DNA of 18,804 nucleotides from a bacterium. Lineage in GTDB: Bacteria > Armatimonadota > Fimbriimonadia > Fimbriimonadales > GBS-DC. This document shows positions 1-7,111 of this stretch, in pieces. The stretch covers positions 1 to 18,804 of the forward strand of contig JARJMV020000089.1 in the NCBI GenBank assembly GCA_029335935.2. Direction: 5' to 3'. Each line of letters opens with the position of its first letter. Position 1 is the stretch's first letter. The notes below the pieces were generated by a model, which was given only the letters and a program-made list of their open reading frames with translations, was not told the origin of the DNA and ran no database searches. The position numbers and the translations under genes were made by a program.

Positions 1-21
1 CAAGAACTCTCCAAATAGCAT

Positions 22-35
22 AGACATTCCTGTCT
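22..35. repeat. Short inverted repeat at the window edge
   Basis: AGACA (22-26) and TGTCT (31-35) flank TTCC, just before a CATAAT hexamer at 39-44. This could be an operator or promoter element for tpiA or the end of an upstream unit. No good -35 is visible and the site is weak. Confidence 0.2.
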
Positions 36-50
36 GTGCATAATGTCGTC

Positions 51-225
51 CGCATCGTCGGCGTCCTCGCCGACGACCCATAACATCGTCGCGTCGGCGT
101 CCCGCCGACGACACATAAAATCGTCGCGTCGGCGTCTCGCCGACGACACACAAACCCGTCGCGTCGGCGACCCGCAGACGACACACAACCCCGTCGCGTC
201 GGCGTCCTCGCCGAAGCAAGATGCT
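51..225. repeat. Five tandem 35-bp palindromic repeats upstream of tpiA
   Basis: Copies begin at 51, 86, 121, 156 and 191 with an exact 35-bp period; the fifth decays after about 213. Each unit holds an inverted repeat of the type CGTCGGCG - TCC/TCCT - CGCCGACG followed by an A/C-rich spacer (ACACATAAAA, ACACACAAAC and similar). In copy 1 the stem is 9 bp (55-63 with 68-76, loop TCCT). Copy 4 carries one mismatch in the stem and copy 5 keeps only six pairs. The block ends about 35 bp before the tpiA ATG, so if transcribed it would form a chain of hairpins in the 5' leader. There are no unique spacers, so it is not a CRISPR array. Function is unknown. Confidence 0.85.
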
Positions 226-240
226 TGGACTTCAGTCCGA
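225..240 (+). promoter_or_regulatory. Small hairpin just before the tpiA ribosome site
   Basis: TTGGACT (225-231) pairs with AGTCCGA (234-240) around a two-base turn, allowing one G-T pair. It sits a few bases upstream of the AGAGGG ribosome site at about 246-251. It could shape translation of tpiA, but it is short and may be incidental. Confidence 0.3.
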
Positions 241-257
241 GCCAGAGAGGGATCACT

Positions 258-1064
258 ATGCGACGACCCTTGATTGCAGGCAACTGGAAGATGCACCTGA
301 CGCCATCGGAGGGTGCGGCGTTGGCAACCACCTTGCGCCAACGCATCGGCATGCGCTCGGATGTGGAGATTTTGCTCTGTCCGAGCTTTGTGGCGCTGCA
401 GGCGGTAGGCGAAGCGATACGCGGCAGCGAGATGAAGCTGGGGGCGCAGAATGTCTTTTGGCGCGATGCTGGCGCGTTCACGGGGCAGGTCTCGCCCACG
501 ATGTTGGTTGCTGTCGGCTGCGAGTATGTGATTCTGGGGCACTCCGAGACGCGCGGACGCTTCGGCGTGGACGACCCCGACTTGGACGCCAGCCTGCTGC
601 CCTACTTCAGCGAGAACGAGGCGATCTTGAACCGCAAACTGCGCGCCATCCTGCCGCACGGTCTCAAGCCCATCCTCTGCGTGGGTGAGACGCTCGCCGA
701 GCGCGAAGCGGGGCAGACCGAGAGCGTCATTCGCACCCAGTTGGAGGGCGCACTCACAGGCATCGCAGCCGACGAACTCTACGAACTGGTGATCGCCTAC
801 GAGCCGGTGTGGGCGATTGGCACGGGGCAAGTGTGCGAGGCGGACGAGGCGAACCGCGTGTGCGGCTTCGTTCGCCAGACGCTGCGCGCACTCTACGACG
901 AGGAACTGGTCGAGTTCGTGCGCATTTTGTACGGGGGTAGCGTGAAGGCGTCGAACGCGCACGCCCTGCTCCATCAGCCCGAGATAGACGGCGCGTTGGT
1001 CGGCGGCGCGAGCCTGAACGCCGAAGAGTTCGAGCAGATTAGCTACTGCGCGCCAACGCGATAG
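258..1064 (+). CDS. tpiA: Triose-phosphate isomerase
   Basis: Interconverts dihydroxyacetone phosphate and glyceraldehyde-3-phosphate in cytosolic glycolysis and gluconeogenesis. The 268-residue product has the complete family signature: AGNWKM (Asn9, Lys11), catalytic His95 in ILGHSETR, catalytic Glu182 in AYEPVWAIGTG (loop 6), and the phosphate-binding YGGSV and GALVGG segments. The ATG at 258 is chosen over an in-frame ATG at 225 because it follows an AGAGGG ribosome site at 6-7 bases and begins directly with the conserved strand MRRPLIAGNWK. The numbering shows an insertion of about 15 residues after His95 (GVDDPDLDASLLPYF region): the E. coli enzyme has His95 and Glu167, this one has His95 and Glu182. 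A hairpin (225-240, stem TTGGACT/AGTCCGA) lies just before the ribosome site. The gene is convergent with metG, with one base between them. Confidence 0.97.
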   Translation: MRRPLIAGNWKMHLTPSEGAALATTLRQRIGMRSDVEILLCPSFVALQAVGEAIRGSEMKLGAQNVFWRDAGAFTGQVSPTMLVAVGCEYVILGHSETRGRFGVDDPDLDASLLPYFSENEAILNRKLRAILPHGLKPILCVGETLAEREAGQTESVIRTQLEGALTGIAADELYELVIAYEPVWAIGTGQVCEADEANRVCGFVRQTLRALYDEELVEFVRILYGGSVKASNAHALLHQPEIDGALVGGASLNAEEFEQISYCAPTR

Positions 1065-1065
1065 C

Positions 1066-3012
1066 CTAACGCACCACACTGCCGCTCGGCACGGCGCGGT
1101 CGGGATGGAGCAGCACGGCTTTGCCGTCCACATCTGCGGCGAGCATCATGCCCTCCGACACGATGCCCCGAATCAGTGCAGGCTGCAGGTTCACCAGCAC
1201 AGGGATCTGCTTGCCCACAATCTGGTCGGGCGCGTAGTCTTCGGCGATGCCCGCCACGATGGTGCGCTCCTCGCCGCCCACATCCAGCGTGAGCTTGAGC
1301 AGTTTGTTGGACTTAGGCACCGGCTCGGCGGCTTTGATAGTCGCAATGCGTATCTGCAACCGCTTGAAGTCGTCGATTGTGATGGGTTCTGGCATGGGTT
1401 TCGGCTCCTTGAGCGGGGTCGGTGTGGCTGCAGGCGCCGCTTGCGCTTCAGTCGGAGTTTTGGTCTTTGTTTGCAAGCGCGGGAAGATGGGCGTTGGCTC
1501 TTGCAAGAGGTGTCCGCTGGGGATGGCGTTCATCACTGTCGCATCGCTCCAGCAGGGCACTGCGCTCAGATTGAGTTGTTGAGCAATGGCGCGCGCGACT
1601 TGGGGCATCACGGGTTCAATAAGCCCGCTGAGCAATCGGGCGGCAATCAGCCCTGCGTAGAGCACCTGCCCTGCGCGCTCGGCGTTGCCTTGCTTCATCA
1701 GCGTCCACGGCGCTTGCTCGTCATAGTAGCGGTTCACGGCGCCGATAATCTGCCAAGCTTCGCGCAGTCCGCGCGGATAGTCTACCGCTTCGAACGCTTC
1801 AGTGACTCGCGCCGCCTGCTGCGCGAACAGGTCTGCTATTGACGCATCGACTCGCGCGTCTTGGGGCACGCGCCCGCCGAAGTAGCGGTGCATCATTGAC
1901 AGCGTGCGGTGTAGCAGATTGCCCAAGTCGTTGGCGAGGTCGCCGTTGTAGCGCGCTTCGAAGCCTTCCAAGCTGAACTCGGCGTCCGAGTCGGTGGGCA
2001 TCTCGCGCAGCAGGTAGTAGCGGAAGGCGTCGATGGCGTAGGGCTGCTCGCATCCCGACGCCTGCGCCAGCGACTGGGCCACCTCCAGCGGCGCATAGAC
2101 ATTCCCCAGCGACTTCGACATCTTCTGCTGGTTCACAATCCACCAGCCGTGTCCGTAGAGGCGTTCGGGCAGGGGCAAGCCGAGCGCCATCAGCATCGCG
2201 GGCCATATCGTCGCGTGGAAGCGCGGCAGGATATCCTTGCCCATCAGTTGCAGGTCGGGGGGCCAAGTGTCGAGATAGTTTTCGCCGCGCTCCAGCCAGC
2301 CTGTCGCCGTGAGGTAGTTCAACAGCGCGTCGAACCACACATACACCACGCCGCTGTCGGGGTCGTCGGGCACAGGCACGCCCCAATCGGCGCCCGTGCG
2401 GCTGACCGCGACATCTTGCAAGCCCTCGCCGATGAAGCCCAGCGTTTCGTTGCGGCGCACTTCAGGCTGCACAAACTGCGGGTTCGCCAAGATATGCTCG
2501 CGCAGACGCGCCTCATAAGCGGAGAGGCGAAAGTAGTAGCACGGCTCGTCGCGCCATTCCAGCGGCTTGCTACAATCGGGGCAAGTGCGCGACTGGTCGA
2601 TCTTGCTGCTCGCGAAGAAAGTCTCACACGCGATGCAGTACCAGCCTTGATAGCTACCCTTGTAGATGTCGCCTTGCTCGCGTAGGCGTCGGAACACCTC
2701 GCTCACCACGCGCGTATGGCGCGCCTCGGTGGTGCGGATGAACACATCGTACTCGATATGTAGGGCGCGCCAAGTGTGGGCGAACACTTCCGCCATCTCG
2801 TCCACGAACTGCTGGGTCGGGACCCCGCGCTCTTGGGCGACGCGATGCACTTTCGGGGCGTTCTCATCCGTGCCAGTGAGGAAGTAGACCTCGCGCCCGC
2901 GCTGTTTCTGGAATCGGGCGCAGGCGTCGGCGACGATTGTCGTGAGCGCGGTTCCGATGTGCGGCGCGCTGTTCACATAGTAGATGGGCGTCGTGATGTA
3001 GTAGCGTTTCAT
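1066..3012 (-). CDS. metG: Methionyl-tRNA synthetase with C-terminal tRNA-binding domain
   Basis: Charges tRNA-Met with methionine in the cytosol. The 648-residue product starts MKRYYITTPIYYVNSAPHIG, with the class I HIGH-type motif (HIGT, 18-21). A zinc knuckle has Cys126, Cys129, Cys144 and Cys147, and KMSKS is at 297-301. An alpha-helical anticodon-binding domain follows (about 355-490). A Pro/Ala/Thr-rich linker (about 512-545) leads to a Trbp111-like OB-fold domain (about 546-648; LQIRIATI, VNLQPALIRGIVSEGMML). This is the long, dimer-forming architecture common in bacteria. It is the last gene of the minus-strand cluster, 30 bp after the parvulin gene, and may also be read from its own -10 box in that gap. 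There is no Shine-Dalgarno before the ATG. Confidence 0.97.
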   Translation of the reverse strand: MKRYYITTPIYYVNSAPHIGTALTTIVADACARFQKQRGREVYFLTGTDENAPKVHRVAQERGVPTQQFVDEMAEVFAHTWRALHIEYDVFIRTTEARHTRVVSEVFRRLREQGDIYKGSYQGWYCIACETFFASSKIDQSRTCPDCSKPLEWRDEPCYYFRLSAYEARLREHILANPQFVQPEVRRNETLGFIGEGLQDVAVSRTGADWGVPVPDDPDSGVVYVWFDALLNYLTATGWLERGENYLDTWPPDLQLMGKDILPRFHATIWPAMLMALGLPLPERLYGHGWWIVNQQKMSKSLGNVYAPLEVAQSLAQASGCEQPYAIDAFRYYLLREMPTDSDAEFSLEGFEARYNGDLANDLGNLLHRTLSMMHRYFGGRVPQDARVDASIADLFAQQAARVTEAFEAVDYPRGLREAWQIIGAVNRYYDEQAPWTLMKQGNAERAGQVLYAGLIAARLLSGLIEPVMPQVARAIAQQLNLSAVPCWSDATVMNAIPSGHLLQEPTPIFPRLQTKTKTPTEAQAAPAATPTPLKEPKPMPEPITIDDFKRLQIRIATIKAAEPVPKSNKLLKLTLDVGGEERTIVAGIAEDYAPDQIVGKQIPVLVNLQPALIRGIVSEGMMLAADVDGKAVLLHPDRAVPSGSVVR

Positions 3013-3025
3013 GGCGTCCGCGCCA

Positions 3026-3031
3026 AGTGTA
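3026..3031 (-). promoter_or_regulatory. Putative -10 box for metG
   Basis: TACACT preceded by GGG (minus strand) lies 13 bases before the metG ATG. The context AGGGTACACTTGG matches the recurrent extended -10 pattern of this window. It would give a leader of only about six bases. No convincing -35 is seen. Confidence 0.4.
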
Positions 3032-3042
3032 CCCTAAATCGC

Positions 3043-4794
3043 TCACTTGCCCTGCTGGGGCGCGTTGGCGTTGGGCGGCGACGCGCCGCCCGACTGTGGC
3101 GCGTTGGCGTTGGGCGGCGACTGCTTCCGTTGCGCCGCTTCCTGCTTCTTGCGCTCCTCTTCCTGCTGCTTGCGGAACTCCTCCAGCTGCTTTTCGAGCA
3201 TCTTCTGCTGCTCTTCTTGCTGGCGCTGGAGAGCGATTTGCATATCCTGCGCGCGCTTGCGCGCCTGCTGCGCCAAGTCTTTGCGACCGGCCTTCTCGTA
3301 CAGTTCCGCCACTCCGAACAGGAACGGGAAGTCGTTGGGGCGATACACCAGCCCAGAGGCGACCTCCAAATCGCTCAACGCCTCCTTCTTTTTGCCCTGT
3401 TCGATGAGCTTCTCCGCGCGCATCAGACGAATACTCAAATCCTCGCCGCCCTCCGCGAAGAAGCGGTTCATCGCCGCATTCAGCTGTTCCTGATACTTCT
3501 TCTCGCCCTCTTGGTCCTTCACCTCTTGATGCAGTTGCACTAACCGTTGTAGCACCATGATCTGCATCCACTGCGCGAGCCGTACGTTCGGGCTGGACGC
3601 GTTCACGATGGGGATGAGCGCGTCGTTGACCTGTTTGAAGGTCTTCAGCTGCTCAGGCGTCTGCGCGCTCGTCATCCGAGAGAGAGTGTCAAACTGTGCC
3701 AGCAGCGGGTCTACGAATTCGGGCTTGAAGTTCTGCATCGCGGCGTTGCGCACGCGCTGTTCCTCGCTGTTGACGCGCATATTGATATACGCTTGGCGAT
3801 ACTGGTCTTTCTTCTCGTCGAAGTCGGGGGGCAGCTCCATCGTGCGTTCTGCGATCGCGTAGATATAGTAGCCCTTCTTCTCCTTATCTTGGATGGGCTC
3901 GGTGAAGTCCTGATTGGGCTTGAAGGCCATCACGCGATTGGCGACCTCCGCGCCGAAGAGGCTGACGAGTTGCTCTTGGATTTCGTAGTAGCCGCTGCCG
4001 GTGATGCGTCCGCCCTTCTCTTGGATGGCGTTGGGGTCGTCGGAGTATTGTTTCACGACTTCTGCGAAGGGCTTGCCCGATTGGAGCGCGGCATGTGCTT
4101 GCTGGATGCGCGTCTCCGCTTGATCTCGGTGCTTCTCTACCGACACAAAAATTCGCGCCGGGTACACATTCTCAAACATCAGGCGCACTTGCTCGTCGGT
4201 CGGGTTGTATTTTTCACGCAGGCTCTTGAGGAACTTGTCGCGCGTGACGAAGACGCGGAACTGCAGGTCGGGCACTTCGGCTTCGAGGCGTTCGCGCAGT
4301 TGCCGTAGCGACGCACCGCGCTCTTTGAGGGCTTTATCGAACGCGCGGTCGTCGCCCTTGCCCTCAGGTAGCAGCTGCTGGCGCACCAAATCCAGTTGCG
4401 ACTTGATGAACTCCTCCTTAGCGGCTTCGATTTCACGGGGCGCGGCTCGATAGCCTTGCTTTTCAAGCTCCAGCGTGAAGGCGAGCGCGTCGGCGATGCT
4501 TTGAGCGACCTGGTAGCGCAGTTGCAGCAGGGCGCCATATTCGGTGGGTGGGTTCCCTTGCGTTTGGGCGTTGATAAAGCGTTGCAAGTCGGATTCTGTG
4601 ACCACGAGATCGCCCACCTTGACAACGGGCTGTTTCAATCCTTGGGTTTCGGTCTGCTGAATGGGCGCGCCGGGCGGTATAGCGAAGAAAATCACCATAC
4701 TCGCCGCAACGCCCAGCAGTGCAATCAGCCCGATACCCTTGACCAGCTTGCGTTTGAGCAGTTCTCGGAAAGTGCGTACTGTGATGCCAGCCAT
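3043..4794 (-). CDS. Membrane-anchored SurA/PrsA-like peptidyl-prolyl isomerase with TPR-like, coiled-coil tail
   Basis: Probably a chaperone or foldase acting outside the cytoplasmic membrane. The 583-residue product has an uncleaved-looking signal anchor (hydrophobic 21-39, preceded by a basic stretch). A SurA-N-like helical region follows (about 55-205), with VVKVGDLVVTESDLQRF typical of that family. The parvulin rotamase domain is at about 212-320 (AHAALQSGKPFAEVVKQYS, GGRITGSGYYE, GYYIYAI). A helical TPR-like region (about 440-515) leads to a highly charged Gln/Glu/Lys coiled coil (about 505-558) and a tail with two copies of SPPNANAPQ. It is longer than SurA (about 430 residues) because of the C-terminal part. 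The ATG directly abuts the TAA of the upstream gene, with GGAGG 8 bases before it, so translation is likely coupled. The rotamase assignment is firm; SurA versus PrsA/PpiD cannot be settled by eye. Confidence 0.85.
   Translation of the reverse strand: MAGITVRTFRELLKRKLVKGIGLIALLGVAASMVIFFAIPPGAPIQQTETQGLKQPVVKVGDLVVTESDLQRFINAQTQGNPPTEYGALLQLRYQVAQSIADALAFTLELEKQGYRAAPREIEAAKEEFIKSQLDLVRQQLLPEGKGDDRAFDKALKERGASLRQLRERLEAEVPDLQFRVFVTRDKFLKSLREKYNPTDEQVRLMFENVYPARIFVSVEKHRDQAETRIQQAHAALQSGKPFAEVVKQYSDDPNAIQEKGGRITGSGYYEIQEQLVSLFGAEVANRVMAFKPNQDFTEPIQDKEKKGYYIYAIAERTMELPPDFDEKKDQYRQAYINMRVNSEEQRVRNAAMQNFKPEFVDPLLAQFDTLSRMTSAQTPEQLKTFKQVNDALIPIVNASSPNVRLAQWMQIMVLQRLVQLHQEVKDQEGEKKYQEQLNAAMNRFFAEGGEDLSIRLMRAEKLIEQGKKKEALSDLEVASGLVYRPNDFPFLFGVAELYEKAGRKDLAQQARKRAQDMQIALQRQQEEQQKMLEKQLEEFRKQQEEERKKQEAAQRKQSPPNANAPQSGGASPPNANAPQQGK
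3059..3121. repeat. 24-bp direct repeat in the 3' end of the parvulin gene
   Basis: Positions 3059-3082 and 3098-3121 are identical on the plus strand, with a 39-bp (13-codon) period. They encode the repeated SPPNANAPQ segment in the protein tail. The period is a multiple of three, so changes in copy number would keep the reading frame. Confidence 0.85.
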
Positions 4795-5646
4795 TTAGTT
4801 GCCTCCTGAAGTTGCTTGAATGAGTGTGTGCATTGCTTGCAGGCACTGGCGCGAGACTTCCGCTTGCGACAGCCCTTCCACTCGTGCGTGCGTTTCCAGC
4901 GAGAGATAGCCTTGATAACCACTACGGGCAATCTGCTGAAAGTGTTCCGCGTAGCCGATTTCGCCTTGTCCGACGATGACCCAGCGAACGGAGCCGTCGG
5001 GCAGGCGTATGCCGTCTTTGATATGGATGTGCGCCACATAGGGTTGCGCCGCTGCGTAGCCTGTCTGTGCGGTTTCGCCCAGCACGAAGGCGTTGCCGGG
5101 GTCCCAGATACCCTTCAGGTAGGGCGAGTCGAGTTTGCAAAGTATCTGTGCCAGTTCTGCACCTGTGCCGACTTGGCAGCTGTGTTCGTTTTCCAGTCCC
5201 AGCGCGATGTCGGCGCGTTCGGCGTAGGGCAGGGCGCGCTCCAGCCAGCCCAGAATTTGTGTTTCGCGTTCGTGGGTCAGTGCGCCTGCCCGCCAGAATG
5301 CGAAGATGCGCACGAGGGGCGCGTCGAAGAAGGCGGCGTACTCCAGGCATCGCCGCAGCATCGGCAGTTGCACGCGCAGGTCGGCTTCTTGGGCGGCGTG
5401 CATCGGGCCCCGCTCGGTCGCACCGAACAGGTCGGTTTTGAATACAGGCGTCGCGATAGAGCAGACGCGCATGCCGAACTCGCGCAGCGTTGCCTGTGCA
5501 CGGCGCAGCAGTTCGTCATCTGCCTGCGCGATGTTTACCCCCCAGAGCGTGCGCAGCTCCACCGCCTCGATGCCGAACTCGCATGCGACCTGCAACGCAG
5601 TGCGCAGGTCGTCGGCAATCTCGTCGGTAATTGCGGTGAGATTCAT
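4795..5646 (-). CDS. Sugar-phosphate isomerase/epimerase-like TIM-barrel protein (xylose isomerase-like family)
   Basis: The 283-residue product belongs to the AP endonuclease 2/xylose isomerase-like superfamily (IolE, Hyi, KduI-neighbour epimerases). The start MNLTAITDEIADDL and the strand GIEAVELR are typical. Likely metal ligands of the barrel are Glu152 or Glu154 (LGLENEH), Asp182 (IWDPGN), His206 or His208 (AHIHIKD) and Glu251 (LSLETH). All core positions are present, so it is probably an active metal-dependent isomerase, but the substrate cannot be told. Its ATG overlaps the TGA of the response regulator gene as ATGA (4 bp), and its own stop abuts the ATG of the parvulin gene. It lacks neighbours for inositol, rhamnose or hydroxypyruvate catabolism. 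Confidence 0.8.
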   Translation of the reverse strand: MNLTAITDEIADDLRTALQVACEFGIEAVELRTLWGVNIAQADDELLRRAQATLREFGMRVCSIATPVFKTDLFGATERGPMHAAQEADLRVQLPMLRRCLEYAAFFDAPLVRIFAFWRAGALTHERETQILGWLERALPYAERADIALGLENEHSCQVGTGAELAQILCKLDSPYLKGIWDPGNAFVLGETAQTGYAAAQPYVAHIHIKDGIRLPDGSVRWVIVGQGEIGYAEHFQQIARSGYQGYLSLETHARVEGLSQAEVSRQCLQAMHTLIQATSGGN

Positions 5647-6233
5647 TGGTTGGGGGTCTGAATCGTGTGGGCGATAATAATCGCCTCGGCAATCTCGCGC
5701 ATACTCTTGCGCGTGTTCATGCTTTGCACTTGGATACGCCGATAGGCTTCTTGCTCGCGCAGCCCGTAGGTGTCCATCAGGATGCCCTTGGCTCGCTCGA
5801 TGATTTTGCGCGTCTCCAGCGTCTCTTTGAGGTCGTCCACCTGATGCTCCAGTTCACGCGCTTCTTGGTAGCGTGCGAGGGCGACCTCGATTGCTGGGGT
5901 CAGGTCGGCTTGTTTGAACGGCTTAACGAGGTAGCCGTACACGCCGGCCTGCTTTGCCCGCTGGATGAGTTCGCGGTCGCTGTAAGCCGTGAGTAGCACC
6001 ACAGGGGCGAGCCGCTCCTCGTGGAGGATGCGTGCCGCCTCGATGCCATCCATTTCGGGCATCTTCACATCCAAAATCGCGAGGTCTGGCTTGAGCGTGC
6101 GCACCTTCTCAACGGCTTGCACGCCGTTGCTCGCCTCGCCCACCACGCTCATGCCCAGCTCTTCCAACATCTGCCGCAGGTCCAGCAGGATAATCGGCTC
6201 ATCGTCGGCAATCACTATTCGCAACTTATGCAT
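5643..6233 (-). CDS. ANTAR-domain response regulator (AmiR/NasT type)
   Basis: A cytosolic regulator expected to bind nascent RNA and prevent transcription termination. The 196-residue product has a receiver domain (1-120; acidic pocket Asp10-Asp11, phosphoacceptor Asp55 in LAILDVKMPEMDG, Thr83, Lys104 in LVKPF). A short coiled-coil linker (about 122-140) leads to an ANTAR domain (about 138-192; RAKGILMDTYGLREQEAY, then SMREIAEAIIIAH). The ATG at 6231-6233 is preferred to the longer in-frame extension because it has AAGGTGAG at 7 bases and begins directly with the receiver strand MHKLRIVIADDEP. It overlaps rfbD by 8 bp and the downstream isomerase gene by 4 bp. No sensor kinase gene is present in the window. 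Confidence 0.92.
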   Translation of the reverse strand: MHKLRIVIADDEPIILLDLRQMLEELGMSVVGEASNGVQAVEKVRTLKPDLAILDVKMPEMDGIEAARILHEERLAPVVLLTAYSDRELIQRAKQAGVYGYLVKPFKQADLTPAIEVALARYQEARELEHQVDDLKETLETRKIIERAKGILMDTYGLREQEAYRRIQVQSMNTRKSMREIAEAIIIAHTIQTPNQ

Positions 6234-7110
6234 TGGCACTCTCACCTTCTTTGTAAGTATACCCCTCTTGCAGGTCGTTTTGAACGAATCGTTGAAGCGC
6301 GTCTTGCCACGGGGGCATCGGCTCGACGCCTGCCCATTCCAGGCGCCACGAGGTAAGCGCACAGTAGCGCGGGCGCGGCGCAGGCGTCTGCCACTGCGCC
6401 AACGGCAACGGCGTCAGCGACGCCCGAAGGCCCAGCATCCCCAATAACGTCTCGGCGAACTCATAGCGCGACACGGGCGAGGCGTTCGTCATGTGGTAGA
6501 CCCCATAGCAATCCGTGCGGACAAGTTGCAGCAGGCGGTCGGCGACATCGGCAGTGTAGGTGGGCGAGCCTATCTGGTCGCTGATGACAGTGGGCGAGCC
6601 GCCTGCGCGCGCCTGCTCCACCACGAACTGCGGAAAGCTCTTCCGATACTTGCCGTATAGCCATGCCACGCGCACGATGTAGTGGCGCGGACAGATGGCT
6701 CGCACCGCCTGCTCGCCTGCGAACTTGGATTTGCCGTAAACGCTTAGGGGGTTCTCGGCGTCGTACTCGTGGTAGGGTGAACCTTTCGCGCCGTCGAAGA
6801 CATAGTCGGTGGAGATATAGACGCATGCGGCGTCCACGCGCTGACAGTGGGAGGCAATTCCCTCCGCGCCGAAAGCGTTAGCGCGGTAGGCGTCCTGCGG
6901 TTGGCGTTCGCAGGCGTCCACATTGGTCATCGCGGCGCAGTGGACGACGAGGTTCGGGCGCAGCGCGTCGAACAGGGCGCGGACTTGCTCAGGGCGCGTG
7001 ATATCGAGTTCAGCGCGGGTCGTGCCCTGCACATCCAGCCCTGCCGCGCGGAACCGCGCCACCACCGCTGCGCCCAGCATGCCGCGCGCGCCCGTCACCA
7101 ACACGCGCAT
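6226..7110 (-). CDS. rfbD: dTDP-4-dehydrorhamnose reductase
   Basis: Last step of dTDP-L-rhamnose synthesis, NAD(P)H-dependent and cytosolic, feeding surface polysaccharide. The 294-residue product is an extended short-chain reductase: MRVLVTGARGMLGAAV nucleotide-binding turn, VVHCAAMTNVDACE, IYISTDYVFDG-type segment (Thr101, Asp102), catalytic Tyr125 and Lys129 in YGKSK, then the substrate-binding half (VRVAWLYGKYRKSFPQFV, ISDQIGSPTYTADVA). The ATG at 7108-7110 has GGAGG five bases upstream and starts at the conserved strand; an upstream in-frame ATG would add a non-conserved 14-residue leader. One base separates it from the uppP stop (TGA G ATG). RfbA, RfbB and RfbC are not in the window. 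Confidence 0.92.
   Translation of the reverse strand: MRVLVTGARGMLGAAVVARFRAAGLDVQGTTRAELDITRPEQVRALFDALRPNLVVHCAAMTNVDACERQPQDAYRANAFGAEGIASHCQRVDAACVYISTDYVFDGAKGSPYHEYDAENPLSVYGKSKFAGEQAVRAICPRHYIVRVAWLYGKYRKSFPQFVVEQARAGGSPTVISDQIGSPTYTADVADRLLQLVRTDCYGVYHMTNASPVSRYEFAETLLGMLGLRASLTPLPLAQWQTPAPRPRYCALTSWRLEWAGVEPMPPWQDALQRFVQNDLQEGYTYKEGESANA
6256..6261 (-). promoter_or_regulatory. Possible internal promoter (-10) for the ANTAR regulator
   Basis: GGGGTATACTT on the minus strand, inside the end of rfbD, is the same 11-mer as the -10 region of the ferritin-like gene at 15727. The predicted start of transcription near 6249 would leave a leader of about 16 bases holding the AAGGTGAG ribosome site. 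It lies in coding sequence (Tyr-Thr codons), so chance is possible. Confidence 0.35.
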
Positions 7111-7111
7111 C

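Noticed and set aside
51..225. CRISPR array
   Set aside because: The 35-bp units are contiguous, with no unique spacers, and no cas gene is present.
43..273. 76-codon open frame over the repeat array
   Set aside because: It translates the palindromic repeats into low-complexity Ser/Arg/Thr-rich sequence, has no ribosome site, and overlaps the tpiA start.
1060..1070. Terminator between convergent tpiA and metG
   Set aside because: The genes are one base apart and I see no hairpin with a T-run at the junction.
2776..3543. 255-codon plus-strand frame across the metG/parvulin junction
   Set aside because: It is antisense to two well-supported genes, with a Leu/Arg-rich composition typical of the reverse of Gln/Glu/Lys coiled-coil codons.
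4816..5661. 281-codon open frame opposite the sugar-phosphate isomerase gene
   Set aside because: It is a GC-driven shadow: the minus-strand frame has clear family motifs, coupling to its neighbours and a ribosome site, while this one is Cys/Arg-rich without motifs.
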